DNA from: Methanobacteriota archaeon
GTDB taxonomy: Archaea; Thermoplasmatota; Thermoplasmata; UBA10834
Direction: 5' to 3'
Length of the DNA: 64,000 nucleotides
Assembly: GCA_020725925.1 (NCBI GenBank)
Contig: DYTN01000007.1
Span: 16,783-80,782, forward strand
The number at the start of each line of letters is the position of its first letter. Position 1 is the stretch's first letter. Position numbers and translations under genes: made by a program. This document shows, in pieces, positions 44,622 to 53,182 of this stretch. Under the pieces are notes generated by a model, which saw only the letters and a list, made by a program, of their open reading frames with translations, did no database searches and was not told the origin of the DNA.

Positions 44622-45442
44622 CTCCTCCACGCTCCTATCGTCTGCAGCGCGGACTCGCTCACGAGCATGAGCCTCCCGGGCGCCCCGCCGGGCGCCAGCA
44701 CGGATGCGTTGAGCTTGCTCGGGGTCGCGACGTCCACTCCGGGCAGGTTCCTTACGCTCCTGCCGCCGACGCACTCCTTCGAGAGCACGACGAGCAGGCT
44801 CTTGGGGACCCTGTACCTGCGGCCCCGCATCTTGCCCCTCCCTGCCCTGATGTTCGTGCCCTTGAGCGCGCGCTCGACGTCGTCATAGACACCGATCGAC
44901 TCGAGCGCCTTGACCGCGTCCTGGGTGCTCTTGATGGATTCGAAGTCGTCCCTGACCACGACTGGGACGGTGAGCCCGTCGCTGAACCTGTGTCCCCGCG
45001 CCCGGACGAGCCCCGCCTCGCTCGTGGCGCGAAGCGCCGAGAGCTTGCCGAGCAGGAGCTCCTTGTGGTTGATCTTCTTGCCCAGGTCCTTCTCCACCTT
45101 CGGCGGGTGCGCGCGCCTGCCCCCGACGTTCCCCGGGGACTGCGCGCCCGTGGAGCTGTTCATCAGCCTCTGGACCCTCGACACTCCTCTCCCCTTGCCC
45201 CAGGTCTCCACCGAGTGGCGCATGCCCGCCCTGGGAGCGGGCGCGTACGGCTGCCTGGCGTTCGCCTCGATGGCCGTAACGGCCCTCCTGATGATGTCGG
45301 GCCTGTACTCGCCCTTGAACGATTCGGGCAGGTCCAGCTCCCCGGACACCTTGCCGTCCAGGTCGTAGACCATGAGCTTCCCGGGAGCGTGCTTCGGCTT
45401 CTCCTCTTCGGCCTTTTTCTTCTTCACTTGCTTCTCAGCCAT
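44618..45442 (-). CDS. rpl4: 50S ribosomal protein uL4 (L4)
   Basis: 274 residues from the ATG at 45442 (MAEKQVKKKKAEEEKPKH). A short basic extension precedes LMVYDLDGKVSGELDLPESF. Diagnostic are VTAIEANARQPYAPAPRAGM, WGKGRGVSRVQRLMNSSTGA and KMRGRRYRVPKSLLVVLSKE. The start overlaps nothing upstream; uL3 ends four bases before. Confidence 0.95.
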   Translation of the reverse strand: MAEKQVKKKKAEEEKPKHAPGKLMVYDLDGKVSGELDLPESFKGEYRPDIIRRAVTAIEANARQPYAPAPRAGMRHSVETWGKGRGVSRVQRLMNSSTGAQSPGNVGGRRAHPPKVEKDLGKKINHKELLLGKLSALRATSEAGLVRARGHRFSDGLTVPVVVRDDFESIKSTQDAVKALESIGVYDDVERALKGTNIRAGRGKMRGRRYRVPKSLLVVLSKECVGGRSVRNLPGVDVATPSKLNASVLAPGGAPGRLMLVSESALQTIGAWRR

Positions 45443-45446
45443 AAAG

Positions 45447-46448
45447 TCACACTCCCTGTTTCGATTCAATGGACACAAAAGTCAGTTCCGGGGGTTCCGT
45501 GAGCTTCACTCCCGTCGCCCTCACGGGCTCCCTGAGCCGCACGATCCTCTTCGTCGGGCCGGGCACGGACCCGTGCAGGAGCATGTAGCTGTTCTTCACC
45601 TCGCCGTAGTGGAGGAACCCTCCCTTCGGCGTCACCTCAGCCCCGTTGTCACCTATCTTGAGGACGCGCTTGTTCAGCTCGGTCCTCTGATGGAAGCCTA
45701 TCTGGCCTCCCTGGGGAACGGTCGGCCGCACATAGTTGGGCCTCTTCGTGCCCAGCGTGCCCACGAGGCGCCTGTGCTTGCTGTTCTTGTGCATCAGAAG
45801 CTTGGTGCCCCATCTCTTCGTCGTGCCCTGCCATCCCTTCCCCTTGGTGATGGACGAGACATCGATCATCTCGCCTTCCTTGGTGAAATCCTTGATCGTG
45901 ACTGTCTTGCCCAGGATGCTCTTGGCGTAGCCGAGCCTGTCCTGGAGCTTCGCCCCGCCAACCCTGATCTCCATGAGCTCCGGGCGCTTCTTCGGCAGCC
46001 CGGACACGAGCGTGGGCTGCGTGTACAGGAGCGCCCTGATGTCGTCGTACTCCAGCTTCTCGACCGCTGCCCAGCCGGCCTTCTCGTCGTAGCTCTTCGG
46101 TATCGGCAATCTGCGGGCCAGCTCCTTGTCCAGGTTCTTGGACCACACCTCTCCAACGGCCTTCCTGCCGTAGGCGGTGTCCTGGTAGAACCTCACGCCG
46201 CAGACCTTCATCGGGGGGACCTCGAGCACGGTCACAGGCACCTGGACCTCCTGGCCTGCGGTGGTGCTCCTGGGCCTGTAGTCGACGACGAACGCGTGCG
46301 TCATGCCCGCCTTGTACCCGGCGAAGCCCTGGAGCTTCGCCCCGTCGCCCCCTTCCGGCCAGGTCGAGATCCTGGCGGTTATGCTCCTGGCTCTCTTCCT
46401 AGGTGAGTAGCCCATCGAGCCCTTTCTCGGACGTCTTGTGGTTGGCAT
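45447..46448 (-). CDS. rpl3: 50S ribosomal protein uL3 (L3), first gene of the ribosomal operon
   Basis: 333 residues. GSMGYSPRKRARSITARIST at the N-terminus, then FAGYKAGMTHAFVVDYRPRS, and KGWQGTTKRWGTKLLMHKNS with SKHRRLVGTLGTKRPNYVRP. It leads the operon and is preceded by a structured leader of roughly 190 bases and a strong TATA box. Confidence 0.97.
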   Translation of the reverse strand: MPTTRRPRKGSMGYSPRKRARSITARISTWPEGGDGAKLQGFAGYKAGMTHAFVVDYRPRSTTAGQEVQVPVTVLEVPPMKVCGVRFYQDTAYGRKAVGEVWSKNLDKELARRLPIPKSYDEKAGWAAVEKLEYDDIRALLYTQPTLVSGLPKKRPELMEIRVGGAKLQDRLGYAKSILGKTVTIKDFTKEGEMIDVSSITKGKGWQGTTKRWGTKLLMHKNSKHRRLVGTLGTKRPNYVRPTVPQGGQIGFHQRTELNKRVLKIGDNGAEVTPKGGFLHYGEVKNSYMLLHGSVPGPTKRIVRLREPVRATGVKLTEPPELTFVSIESKQGV

Positions 46449-46472
46449 CGCTATCCCTCTCGCGGAATCGAT

Positions 46473-46503
46473 GGACCTGTCTGCAGGTCCTCGAGTTCTC
46501 GAG
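46473..46503 (-). promoter_or_regulatory. hairpins in the uL3 operon leader
   Basis: ggacctg and caggtcc flank a four-base loop (46473-46490), a perfect seven-base-pair stem. Two copies of ctcgag (46490-46495 and 46498-46503) overlap its edge. They lie 25-55 bases before the uL3 start codon, inside the mRNA leader. A regulatory role (for example r-protein feedback) is inference. Confidence 0.5.
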
Positions 46504-46614
46504 CACAGCGTCCCAAAGGCATTGTTCGTCGGCCGTGACGCCTCGTTCGCGCCTGAAAACCTGTTTCAGCGCGAGTGTTGGGTTGCTCTCGGCATTGCCC
46601 ACATGGCGTCTGGC

Positions 46615-46634
46615 CGATACCGCCTAAGGTATCG
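46615..46634 (-). promoter_or_regulatory. hairpin at the expected 5' end of the ribosomal operon transcript
   Basis: cgatacc and ggtatcg flank a six-base loop, a perfect seven-base-pair stem that starts about 25 bases downstream of the TATA box. It would form the very 5' end of the mRNA, or serve as an operator at the start site. Confidence 0.5.
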
Positions 46635-46658
46635 CGGATTTGCTGAATGGGGTACTGG

Positions 46659-46666
46659 TATTTAAA
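46659..46666 (-). promoter_or_regulatory. TATA box of the ribosomal protein operon
   Basis: The minus strand reads tttaaata preceded by a purine/C-rich BRE-like gacc. It is the only strong AT box in the interval between DUF5611 and uL3. It predicts transcription start near 46636 and a leader of about 190 bases. Confidence 0.7.
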
Positions 46667-46697
46667 GGTCACCGAGCTGGCACATGCTGCCGCAGGT

Positions 46698-47018
46698 TCA
46701 GAGCTTCCCTTCCTTGGCCTTCTTCTGGATCCTCTTGCTCCTCTCCTTCGAGGTGAGCCCGGTGACGCGCTCCAGGAACGAGTTGTACGCCTTGATCGTG
46801 CTCCTCGCCACGTCGTCCGGCACCGAGGGGTCCATGACCATGTCCACGAAGAGCGACTTCTTGCCCGGCCACGCCCTGAACTCCTTCAGCGCCCCGAAGG
46901 AGGTGACGAACTTCCCGTCCCTTTCCTCGACCTTTCCGAAGCTGTCCTGTATGAGTGCTCTCAGCTTGTCGGGCTGTATGTTGTCCTGCAGGCCCCTCTT
47001 GACCTCGTACTCCTGCAT
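46698..47018 (-). CDS. DUF5611-like archaeal protein
   Basis: 106 residues. YEVKRGLQDNIQPDKLRALI, FVTSFGALKEFRAWPGKKSL and SFLERVTGLTSKERSKRIQK match, from memory, the small euryarchaeal DUF5611 family. Function unknown. It follows the archaeosine gene by 18 bases and should be co-transcribed with it. Confidence 0.7.
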   Translation of the reverse strand: MQEYEVKRGLQDNIQPDKLRALIQDSFGKVEERDGKFVTSFGALKEFRAWPGKKSLFVDMVMDPSVPDDVARSTIKAYNSFLERVTGLTSKERSKRIQKKAKEGKL

Positions 47019-47036
47019 CTCCTCACGCTCACGGGA

Positions 47037-48062
47037 CTAAGCTCGCTGCCGCCTGAAAAACCTTTGGAGGTCCGGCGTGCCCCCCATGACGAAGCCTTCC
47101 AGCTCCATGACTGACTCCCAGATCCCTCTGCACTCGCAGTCAGGCGCCCCCAGCCTCGAGTGGTCCTGGGAGAGAGAGAACGCTTTCACGGAATCCAAGA
47201 CCACGCCGTCGCACTTCCCGCAGTTGTGCGCTCCCCGCTCCTTACCTCCGCCGCTGGGGTCGCAGACGATCTTCGAGTCAATGCCCTTCGTAGATCTCAG
47301 GACCTCGAGCACGCTCCACAGCCACGGCGGCCTGTAGGCCCAGGTCCGCCACAGCCTCTCCACCAAGGTCCCCTTCTGCACGTTCACGGGATTGAGCGAG
47401 ATGCATGAGCTGGCCTTCGAGGCATGGGCGATCGTTCGCTCCGCATCCTCGACTGCCTCGCGCTCCGTGAGGAACGGCGGCTTCAGGAGCACGTAGGTGC
47501 GGACATCGATGCCCTTGTCTTTGAGCTTCCTCGCCGCCTCATCGTAGTCCTTGACGGCGAATCCTTTGTTGATCGACCAACTGAGCACATTATCGTTCGC
47601 GCTTTCGAGTCCGAGCGCGATCTCGATGTCGGAATGGATCGCCCTCACGTGGTCCAGCGTCTGGTCCGTCACGAACTCCGGCCTCGTCTCGAAGAGAAGC
47701 CGGGTGCCACGGTCCGCGCAGGCGCTCAGGAGCTTGTCCCTGGGCCCAGACGGGACCTCGCACTCGTCCAGGAACGATCCGGATGTGTAGATCTTGATGA
47801 AGGGCACATCTTTGAACTGCCCCAGTGCGTGTTCCACCTGTTTCTCTAGCTGTTCAGGCTTGACGTCCCCGGCTCCGTCGACATTGTACCCGCACATCGA
47901 GCACCCGCCCTCGTGATAGTGCCTGCAACCGGAGGTCTGCAGGATCGCAACGCCGACGTCTACGACCTTCCCCTGCAGGAGTTCCTTCTCCCTCCATACA
48001 GAGGCCGGGCTCGTGAGGTCTCTCCGCCAATCCATCGGGCGCTTCCGCTTCTGTGCTGGCAT
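47037..48062 (-). CDS. raSEA: archaeosine-synthesis radical SAM enzyme RaSEA
   Basis: 341 residues. The cluster motif is SGCRHYHEGGCSMCGYNVDG (spacing C-x7-C-x2-C, the RaSEA/Elp3-like variant). VPFIKIYTSGSFLDECEVP, LLFETRPEFVTDQTLDHV and EIALGLESANDNVLSWSINK are family-typical. RaSEA works with ArcS to turn the lysine adduct on tRNA G15 into archaeosine. Neither arcS nor a TGT gene is in the window. Confidence 0.85.
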   Translation of the reverse strand: MPAQKRKRPMDWRRDLTSPASVWREKELLQGKVVDVGVAILQTSGCRHYHEGGCSMCGYNVDGAGDVKPEQLEKQVEHALGQFKDVPFIKIYTSGSFLDECEVPSGPRDKLLSACADRGTRLLFETRPEFVTDQTLDHVRAIHSDIEIALGLESANDNVLSWSINKGFAVKDYDEAARKLKDKGIDVRTYVLLKPPFLTEREAVEDAERTIAHASKASSCISLNPVNVQKGTLVERLWRTWAYRPPWLWSVLEVLRSTKGIDSKIVCDPSGGGKERGAHNCGKCDGVVLDSVKAFSLSQDHSRLGAPDCECRGIWESVMELEGFVMGGTPDLQRFFRRQRA

Positions 48063-48090
48063 CTGCTCACTGGGATTGCACTCGCGGGCC

Positions 48091-48285
48091 TCAGAGGTCG
48101 TACGGTTTGAGGGTCCTTCGGCCGTTCTTCTTGGCCCTCCTAGCCGCGCTCTCGATCATGTCGTGGACCTCTCTGTCCAGCTCGTAGTAGAACTCCTCGG
48201 AGATCCGGATCCCCTCTCCGGCGACATCCTTCACATCAGACACCTTGATGATCATCTTGCCATTTCGCAACGCCGAGACCTTCAT
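48091..48285 (-). CDS. 64-residue histone-fold protein
   Basis: ISEEFYYELDREVHDMIESA followed by ARRAKKNGRRTLKPYDL resembles the long second helix and third helix of archaeal histones (compare RKTVKPEDI). The first 25 residues (LRNGKMIIKVSDVKDVAGEG) are short for a first helix. It may be a histone variant or a DUF1931-type protein. It is upstream of, and co-directional with, RaSEA. Confidence 0.65.
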   Translation of the reverse strand: MKVSALRNGKMIIKVSDVKDVAGEGIRISEEFYYELDREVHDMIESAARRAKKNGRRTLKPYDL

Positions 48286-48418
48286 GCGCTCCCCCTTCTT
48301 TGCGAATCCCCGAGTATGGGGCTAATGCTAATGCGTGTGGGCTTCTTAGCGTTTTCCATGCCCTCCTCGTCCCAAAGCTTTTTTCTGCACACTCCTCCAT
48401 CGGGACTTGGGCCGTACG

Positions 48419-49462
48419 ATGGATGTCGAATCTAAGTTGTCTCTCGCCACCAGGAACGCCGTCGAGGTGATCACCGTCGAGGAGCTGAGGAAGCTCTTCG
48501 AGACCAAGGGCAAGCCGACGGCATACATCGGGTACGAGCCCAGCGGGTTCGTGCACACGGGCCAGGTCATCACCGCGGCCAAGATAGTGGATCTCCAGAA
48601 CGCGGGCGTCGAGGTGACGATATTCCTGGCCGACTGGCACGCTTTCATCAACGACAAGTTCGGGGCGAACCTGGACAACATCCGCGTGTGCGGGGAGTAC
48701 CTGAAGGAGTGCTTCCTCGCCCTAGGGGTCAAGGACACCGCGAAGTTCGTCTGGGCGAGCGACCTGATAGACCACGCCAGCTACTGGGAGAAGTTCCTCC
48801 GCATCAGCAAAGCGAGCTCGCTCATGCGGATCAAGCGCGCCATGACGATCATGGGCAGGACTGAGGACGAGGCCGAGATGGACGCGTCCAAGGTGATGTA
48901 CCCGCCCATGCAGGCGGCGGACATATTCGAGCTCGGGGTAGACATCGCCCTCGCGGGCATGGACCAGCGCAGGGCGCATATGCTCGCCAGGGACGCGGCC
49001 GAGAAGCTCGGCTGGAACAAGCCCATCGCGCTCCACACGCCGTTGCTGGTGAGCCTGCTCGGGAGCGGCAGGATGGACCCAGTCGAGGCCAAGATGTCCA
49101 AGAGCACTCCGAACAGCGCCTTGTTCCTGCACGACACGCCCGACGAGATCTCCAAGAAGATCAAGAACGCCTTCTGCCCGGCGACCGTCGAGGAGAACCC
49201 CGTAATGGACATCGTGAAGCTGATAGTCTTCCCGAAACTGGGCAAGGTGGAGATCGACCGCCCAGCGAAGTACGGCGGGTCGATCGAGTTCGACAGCCTC
49301 GAGGCGCTCTCCCAGGCATATTCCTCGGGGAAGCTCCACCCGCAGGACCTGAAGAAGGGAGCGGCTGAATCGCTCGTGGCGATACTGGAGCCGATCAGGA
49401 AGCACTTCGAGGCGCATCCTCAGAACCTGGCCAAGGTCAAGGCGCTTTCAGTCACGAGATGA
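48419..49462 (+). CDS. tyrS: tyrosyl-tRNA synthetase
   Basis: 347 residues from the ATG at 48419 (MDVESKLSLATRN). The class I HIGH equivalent is GYEPSGFVHTGQ, and the KMSKS loop is DPVEAKMSKSTPNSA. YPPMQAADIFELGVDIALAG and GMDQRRAHMLARD are tyrosine-pocket features of archaeal TyrRS. An AT-rich box near 48375 fits a promoter. The end overlaps the DHH gene by 15 bases, convergently. Confidence 0.96.
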   Translation: MDVESKLSLATRNAVEVITVEELRKLFETKGKPTAYIGYEPSGFVHTGQVITAAKIVDLQNAGVEVTIFLADWHAFINDKFGANLDNIRVCGEYLKECFLALGVKDTAKFVWASDLIDHASYWEKFLRISKASSLMRIKRAMTIMGRTEDEAEMDASKVMYPPMQAADIFELGVDIALAGMDQRRAHMLARDAAEKLGWNKPIALHTPLLVSLLGSGRMDPVEAKMSKSTPNSALFLHDTPDEISKKIKNAFCPATVEENPVMDIVKLIVFPKLGKVEIDRPAKYGGSIEFDSLEALSQAYSSGKLHPQDLKKGAAESLVAILEPIRKHFEAHPQNLAKVKALSVTR

Positions 49463-50407
49463 GCCCAGCTTCTTCAGCAGCTTGACCGCGTTCTCGACCG
49501 AGATGTTCAGGATCGCCTCGACATCGCCCGTGCCGGAGAGGCCCGCAGCTCCTGGGTGGCCCCCGCCGCCGTTGGTCGTCTCCGAACCGACACCGCCGAG
49601 CAGCTTCCCGAGGTGCACGCCCTTCCTGACCATCGCCTGGGTCGCCCGGGCGCTCACTCGGAACTGTTCCCCCCGCTGCGACCCCACGAAGGCGATGTCC
49701 GCGCCGAGGGACAGCAGCGCCTTGCACACGGAGGCCTCGAAGGCGCTCCCCTGGGACACGGCGACCAGGTAGTCCCCGACCTTCCAGTACTTGAGCCTCT
49801 GCGCTCCTTTGAGCTGCGACACCCGCTCCGAGATGTCGACATCGACGCTGACGAGGCCCATGACCTCGTCCATCTGGATGCCGTGCCGCTCCATAAGGCG
49901 GGAGAAGGTCACGAGCGTCTGGGGCCTGGCGAACTTGAAGTATCCCGTGTCCGTGAGCATGCCGAACATGAGCCCGAGCGCGGCATCGCGGGAAGGCTCC
50001 TTCCCGGAAGTCGAGATCAGTTCGTTGACTATTTCGGAGCAGGAGCTCTTGCCGTCGTCACAGTAGTAGATCTTCGCCCCCGCCCACTTCTCATTCTTGG
50101 TGTGGTGGTCCACGACAATCGCCTTCGACAGGTCGAAGTCGCCGTTCAGCTGCTCCGGGCCAGAGGTGTCGAGTATCAGCAGCCTGTCCATCCGCGTCTT
50201 GGACAAGTCCTCAACGGTCTCGATGCTCAGCTCCTTGGCCAGGAGCTTCGAGATGCGGTCGAGCCCGCCCGGGACGCCTATCGTGACCTTCGGAAAAGCC
50301 TCCTGGACGGCGAAGGCGCTCGCGAGCGCGTCTGGGTCCGCGTTGCCGTGCAGGAGCACCAGGGTGTCGCCGCCGCTGGCCAGCTCCTTGGCGATGCTCT
50401 GGAGCAC
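49448..50407 (-). CDS. DHH/DHHA1 phosphoesterase (RecJ/NrnA-like)
   Basis: 319 residues. The DHH signature is AIVVDHHTKNEKW near residue 97, with metal-binding HGNADPDALASAFAVQEAF near residue 21 and LLILDTSGPEQL. The DHHA1 part ends with the Gly-rich GVGSETTNGGGGHPGAAGLS. Such enzymes degrade short oligonucleotides or cyclic dinucleotides. Substrate not predictable. Confidence 0.88.
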   Translation of the reverse strand: MLQSIAKELASGGDTLVLLHGNADPDALASAFAVQEAFPKVTIGVPGGLDRISKLLAKELSIETVEDLSKTRMDRLLILDTSGPEQLNGDFDLSKAIVVDHHTKNEKWAGAKIYYCDDGKSSCSEIVNELISTSGKEPSRDAALGLMFGMLTDTGYFKFARPQTLVTFSRLMERHGIQMDEVMGLVSVDVDISERVSQLKGAQRLKYWKVGDYLVAVSQGSAFEASVCKALLSLGADIAFVGSQRGEQFRVSARATQAMVRKGVHLGKLLGGVGSETTNGGGGHPGAAGLSGTGDVEAILNISVENAVKLLKKLGSSRD

Positions 50408-50489
50408 GAGTAGATGTCAGAAGCGTCGGTGTATAAAATAGGTGCTGAGCTCGTGGTTTCTGACTGCGGGGGAGCGTCCGGGCGTCTGC

Positions 50490-50876
50490 TCAGCCCGAGT
50501 CGCTCTCCGGCTTGGGGGCGGCGACCGCGGGCCCCTGGAGGGCCTGCGTGATCTGGTCCTGGAGGCTCTTGTGCCTCTCCCTCAGGTGTTTGTCCTGCCT
50601 GTCCAGCGTCTTGACGCGCACCTCGGTCGTCTCCTTCTGCTCCTTGAGCTCCGTGACGAGGGCCGCGCGGTCCTTCACCTGTATCAGGAGCGAACCCGCG
50701 TTCTTGAACACGACCGCATCCTCCGCTGCCTTCTCGAGCTCCTCGACGGTCTTCTCCAGCTCCCTCACCTGCGCCTCGAGCTGTATCTTCTGCGTGGTGA
50801 CTATCTGGATCTGCTGCGTCAGCTGCTGGAACTGCGCGATCTGGTTCTGGACCTTCGGGGGAATGTTGTCCATCAT
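50490..50876 (-). CDS. pfdB: prefoldin subunit beta
   Basis: 128 residues from the ATG at 50876 (MMDNIPPKVQNQIAQFQQL). Two coiled-coil helices flank a central beta-hairpin region (VVFKNAGSLLIQVKDRAALV). A Pro/Ser tail ends the protein. It delivers unfolded proteins to the thermosome. It closes the exosome-eL43-RpoP-Pcc1 operon, the usual archaeal arrangement. Confidence 0.93.
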   Translation of the reverse strand: MMDNIPPKVQNQIAQFQQLTQQIQIVTTQKIQLEAQVRELEKTVEELEKAAEDAVVFKNAGSLLIQVKDRAALVTELKEQKETTEVRVKTLDRQDKHLRERHKSLQDQITQALQGPAVAAPKPESDSG

Positions 50877-51118
50877 CTCCTTCCTGCCTCCTTCGCCGTC
50901 TCCTCTGCCACATTGGTCCATCTGATATATGAGTTCAGGGCCGCCCTGAGCGCCGTCTGGTCGTCCGCCACGATCTCGACCACGACCTCGCCCTTCTGGG
51001 TCTTGACCGCGACCTTCGTCCTCGGTATCCGCTCCGCCAGCTCCGGAGAGAGCGCACCCGAGAGCACCTCTGGCCTCTCGGTCCTCACCCTGAGCTCGGC
51101 CCTGCACGCCAAGGTCAT
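50873..51118 (-). CDS. pcc1: KEOPS complex subunit Pcc1
   Basis: 81 residues from the ATG at 51118. LACRAELRVRTERPEVLSGA, VAVKTQKGEVVVEIVADDQT and LRAALNSYIRWTNVAEE match archaeal Pcc1, the dimerisation subunit of the complex that makes t6A in tRNA. Start and stop overlap the neighbouring RpoP and prefoldin genes. Confidence 0.88.
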   Translation of the reverse strand: MTLACRAELRVRTERPEVLSGALSPELAERIPRTKVAVKTQKGEVVVEIVADDQTALRAALNSYIRWTNVAEETAKEAGRR

Positions 51119-51249
51119 CTTCCCTGGATCAGTTTCCTGACGTTCGGCCTCTCCTTGTAGAAGACCTTGGAGCCGCACTTCTCGCACTGCAGCCCGACCG
51201 TGTTGACGTTCGTCCTCACGGGCTCCTTGCACTTCGAGCACTTGTACAT
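51115..51249 (-). CDS. rpoP: RNA polymerase subunit P (Rpb12-like)
   Basis: 44 residues: MYKCSKCKEPVRTNVNTVGL, then QCEKCGSKVFYKERPNVRKL. Two CxxC pairs form the zinc ribbon. Short and easily missed. It lies between eL43 and Pcc1, its conserved archaeal position, and its stop overlaps the Pcc1 start. Confidence 0.94.
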   Translation of the reverse strand: MYKCSKCKEPVRTNVNTVGLQCEKCGSKVFYKERPNVRKLIQGR

Positions 51250-51254
51250 CTCAT

Positions 51255-51611
51255 CTACTCCTTCTTGCCCTTCCTGGGCCTGTCCGCCTTGGCAGGCTCC
51301 TCTTCCGGCTCCTCGATGACCTCCTCCTCGGCCATCTCCCTGCCCTCGACCTTCGCAAGGACCTCGGCGAGCTCGCGCTTCACCGCCACGGGCGGCGTCG
51401 GCATGTAGGAGCTGCTGGCGATCCTAGCACCGCATCGCCTGCACGCCCATATGCCGCTTGCGGTCCTTGTCATCGCCTGGGCCCTGCATTTGGGGCACTC
51501 GTGCCTGCCCTTGCTCACGCCCTCTACATCCGCGATGCGTCTCCTGATCCTGACACCGTACCTCGCGCCTAACCTGCCGGCGGAACCGACCTTCTTGGTT
51601 CTCTTGGACAT
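51255..51611 (-). CDS. rpl37ae: 50S ribosomal protein eL43 (L37Ae)
   Basis: 118 residues from the ATG at 51611 (MSKRTKKVGSAGRLGARYG). The zinc ribbon is HECPKCRAQAM with WACRRCGARIA. A long Glu/Lys-rich tail (about residues 90-118) exceeds the typical family length of about 90. Confidence 0.94.
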   Translation of the reverse strand: MSKRTKKVGSAGRLGARYGVRIRRRIADVEGVSKGRHECPKCRAQAMTRTASGIWACRRCGARIASSSYMPTPPVAVKRELAEVLAKVEGREMAEEEVIEEPEEEPAKADRPRKGKKE

Positions 51612-51626
51612 CAGCGTCACTCCCCG

Positions 51627-52397
51627 TCAGAACCTCGAGCGCACTTCCGATCCTATCTTCCTGGACAGCTCGACGACCTTGAACACCTCGTCCAGCTTGA
51701 AGGCACCGTTGAGCCCCTTCTGCATGGCGCACAGGTTGCCGGTCTCGAGCGTCGCGACGGTGAGCCTCGCCTCAGCCACCCTCTCCTCGTCGTGGGTCGG
51801 GTCGATGAGTATCTTGTCATCTATCTTGACTGCTGTGATGGAGATCGGCTGGTGCTGGACGGGGAGCTGGTAGTCCTCGCCCTTGCCCGCGCGCTTCGCA
51901 GGCACGATGCATGTCTTGAGGGCAGCGTTCGCGCCTATGTTGGCGGCGTCGAACAGGTTGCCGTCGTAGTCGAGGACATGCACGTCCACGAACATGATCC
52001 AGACCTCCTTTCCGGGCTCGATCACGAGCTTCGACATGTCCACGGCGTGGCCTTCCCTGATGCCCCTATCTATGACCCTCGCGACCTCGATGGACTCCTG
52101 GTCCGGCGGGCCGCCCTCGAAGCTGTCGCTGGCCATCGGAATGAGCTCTGCGTTGGTCGTGAGCACGCCGCTGTTAGGCGTGTCCGGGAATGGCTCCCCA
52201 GTGACGAGCTTCACGCCCACCACGACCTGCGTGTTGCCCAGCTCCACTCTCGCGGAGCCCTCGGCCGAGCGCACGAAGCCCGTCTCAATCTTGAGCGGGC
52301 GCATCTCGTCGAAGCGTCTGCCGTCCGCCCTGGCACCCTTCGCCAGGAGCTTGGATATGTAGTCCCGCTTCAGGTCAGCAACGACATCCTTGCCCAT
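51627..52397 (-). CDS. rrp42: exosome complex component Rrp42
   Basis: 256 residues with an RNase PH fold: RADGRRFDEMRPLKIETGFV, AEGSARVELGNTQVVVGVKL and FDAANIGANAALKTCIVPAK. Rrp42 forms the hexameric ring with Rrp41 and lacks the catalytic residues itself. Directly downstream of rrp41. Confidence 0.94.
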   Translation of the reverse strand: MGKDVVADLKRDYISKLLAKGARADGRRFDEMRPLKIETGFVRSAEGSARVELGNTQVVVGVKLVTGEPFPDTPNSGVLTTNAELIPMASDSFEGGPPDQESIEVARVIDRGIREGHAVDMSKLVIEPGKEVWIMFVDVHVLDYDGNLFDAANIGANAALKTCIVPAKRAGKGEDYQLPVQHQPISITAVKIDDKILIDPTHDEERVAEARLTVATLETGNLCAMQKGLNGAFKLDEVFKVVELSRKIGSEVRSRF

Positions 52398-53177
52398 CTA
52401 CGGTCCCTCCTTGGGCATCTCGGGGACCGCCTGTGCGGCATCGACGTCGGCCGAGCTCGCGCTGTAGCGCCTCTTGAGGGCGTCCCTCTGGATCTCCGAG
52501 ACCTTCCTGCACGCGTCTATGGCCATCCGGACGCCCTTGTCGAACTCCTCCGGTGAGAGGTCGCCGTCCATCTGGAGCAGGACGATCTCCCCCGTCCTGG
52601 GCACGTATCCGAGCGGTATGTCCGCCTGGCCGGAGTTGTCCTCCTCCTTGCCGAGGTCCAGGACAACGGTGTCCGCGACCTTTCCGGCGGCGCATGCAGC
52701 GACCAAGTCCTTCATCGGCACCCCGGCGTCTGCGAGCGCCACGGAGGCGGCCGTCAGGCCAGCGCACCTCGTGCCAGCGTTCGCCTGGAGCACCTCGATG
52801 TACACATCGATCGATGTCCTGGGGAAGTACTCGGTGAACACGACGTGCGTGAGTGCCTCGGAGATGATCTTGGATATCTCGTGCGAGCGTCTATCGGGGC
52901 CTGGCCTCTTCCTGTCTTCCACGGAGAACGAGGCCATGTTGTAGTTGCACTGCACGAGCGCCCTCTCTGGGTTCTGGAGATGCCTCGGATGGCACTCCCT
53001 CGGGCCGTACACTGCCGCCATGACCTTGTTCTGTCCCCATTCCACGTACGCAGAGCCGTCGGCCCTCTTGAGCACGCCGGCCTCTATCCTCAGCGGCCTC
53101 ATCTCGTCCGGTCTTCTGCCGTCTATCCTGAGGCCCCTCTCGTCAATCAGTTTCAAGTCTGTGGGCGTTCCACCCAT
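52398..53177 (-). CDS. rrp41: exosome complex exonuclease Rrp41
   Basis: 259 residues from the ATG at 53177 ([19 protein letters not shown]). [40 protein letters not shown] and [20 protein letters not shown] carry the phosphate-binding and catalytic regions of the RNase PH fold. It is the active 3'-5' phosphorolytic subunit. Confidence 0.95.
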   Translation of the reverse strand: MGGTPTDLKLIDERGLRIDGRRPDEMRPLRIEAGVLKRADGSAYVEWGQNKVMAAVYGPRECHPRHLQNPERALVQCNYNMASFSVEDRKRPGPDRRSHEISKIISEALTHVVFTEYFPRTSIDVYIEVLQANAGTRCAGLTAASVALADAGVPMKDLVAACAAGKVADTVVLDLGKEEDNSGQADIPLGYVPRTGEIVLLQMDGDLSPEEFDKGVRMAIDACRKVSEIQRDALKRRYSASSADVDAAQAVPEMPKEGP

Positions 53178-53182
53178 TCGAA

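Noticed and set aside
46449..46697. A tRNA or other stable RNA gene in the uL3 leader
   Set aside because: The hairpins do not form a cloverleaf or known fold, and the position between a TATA box and uL3 fits an mRNA leader.
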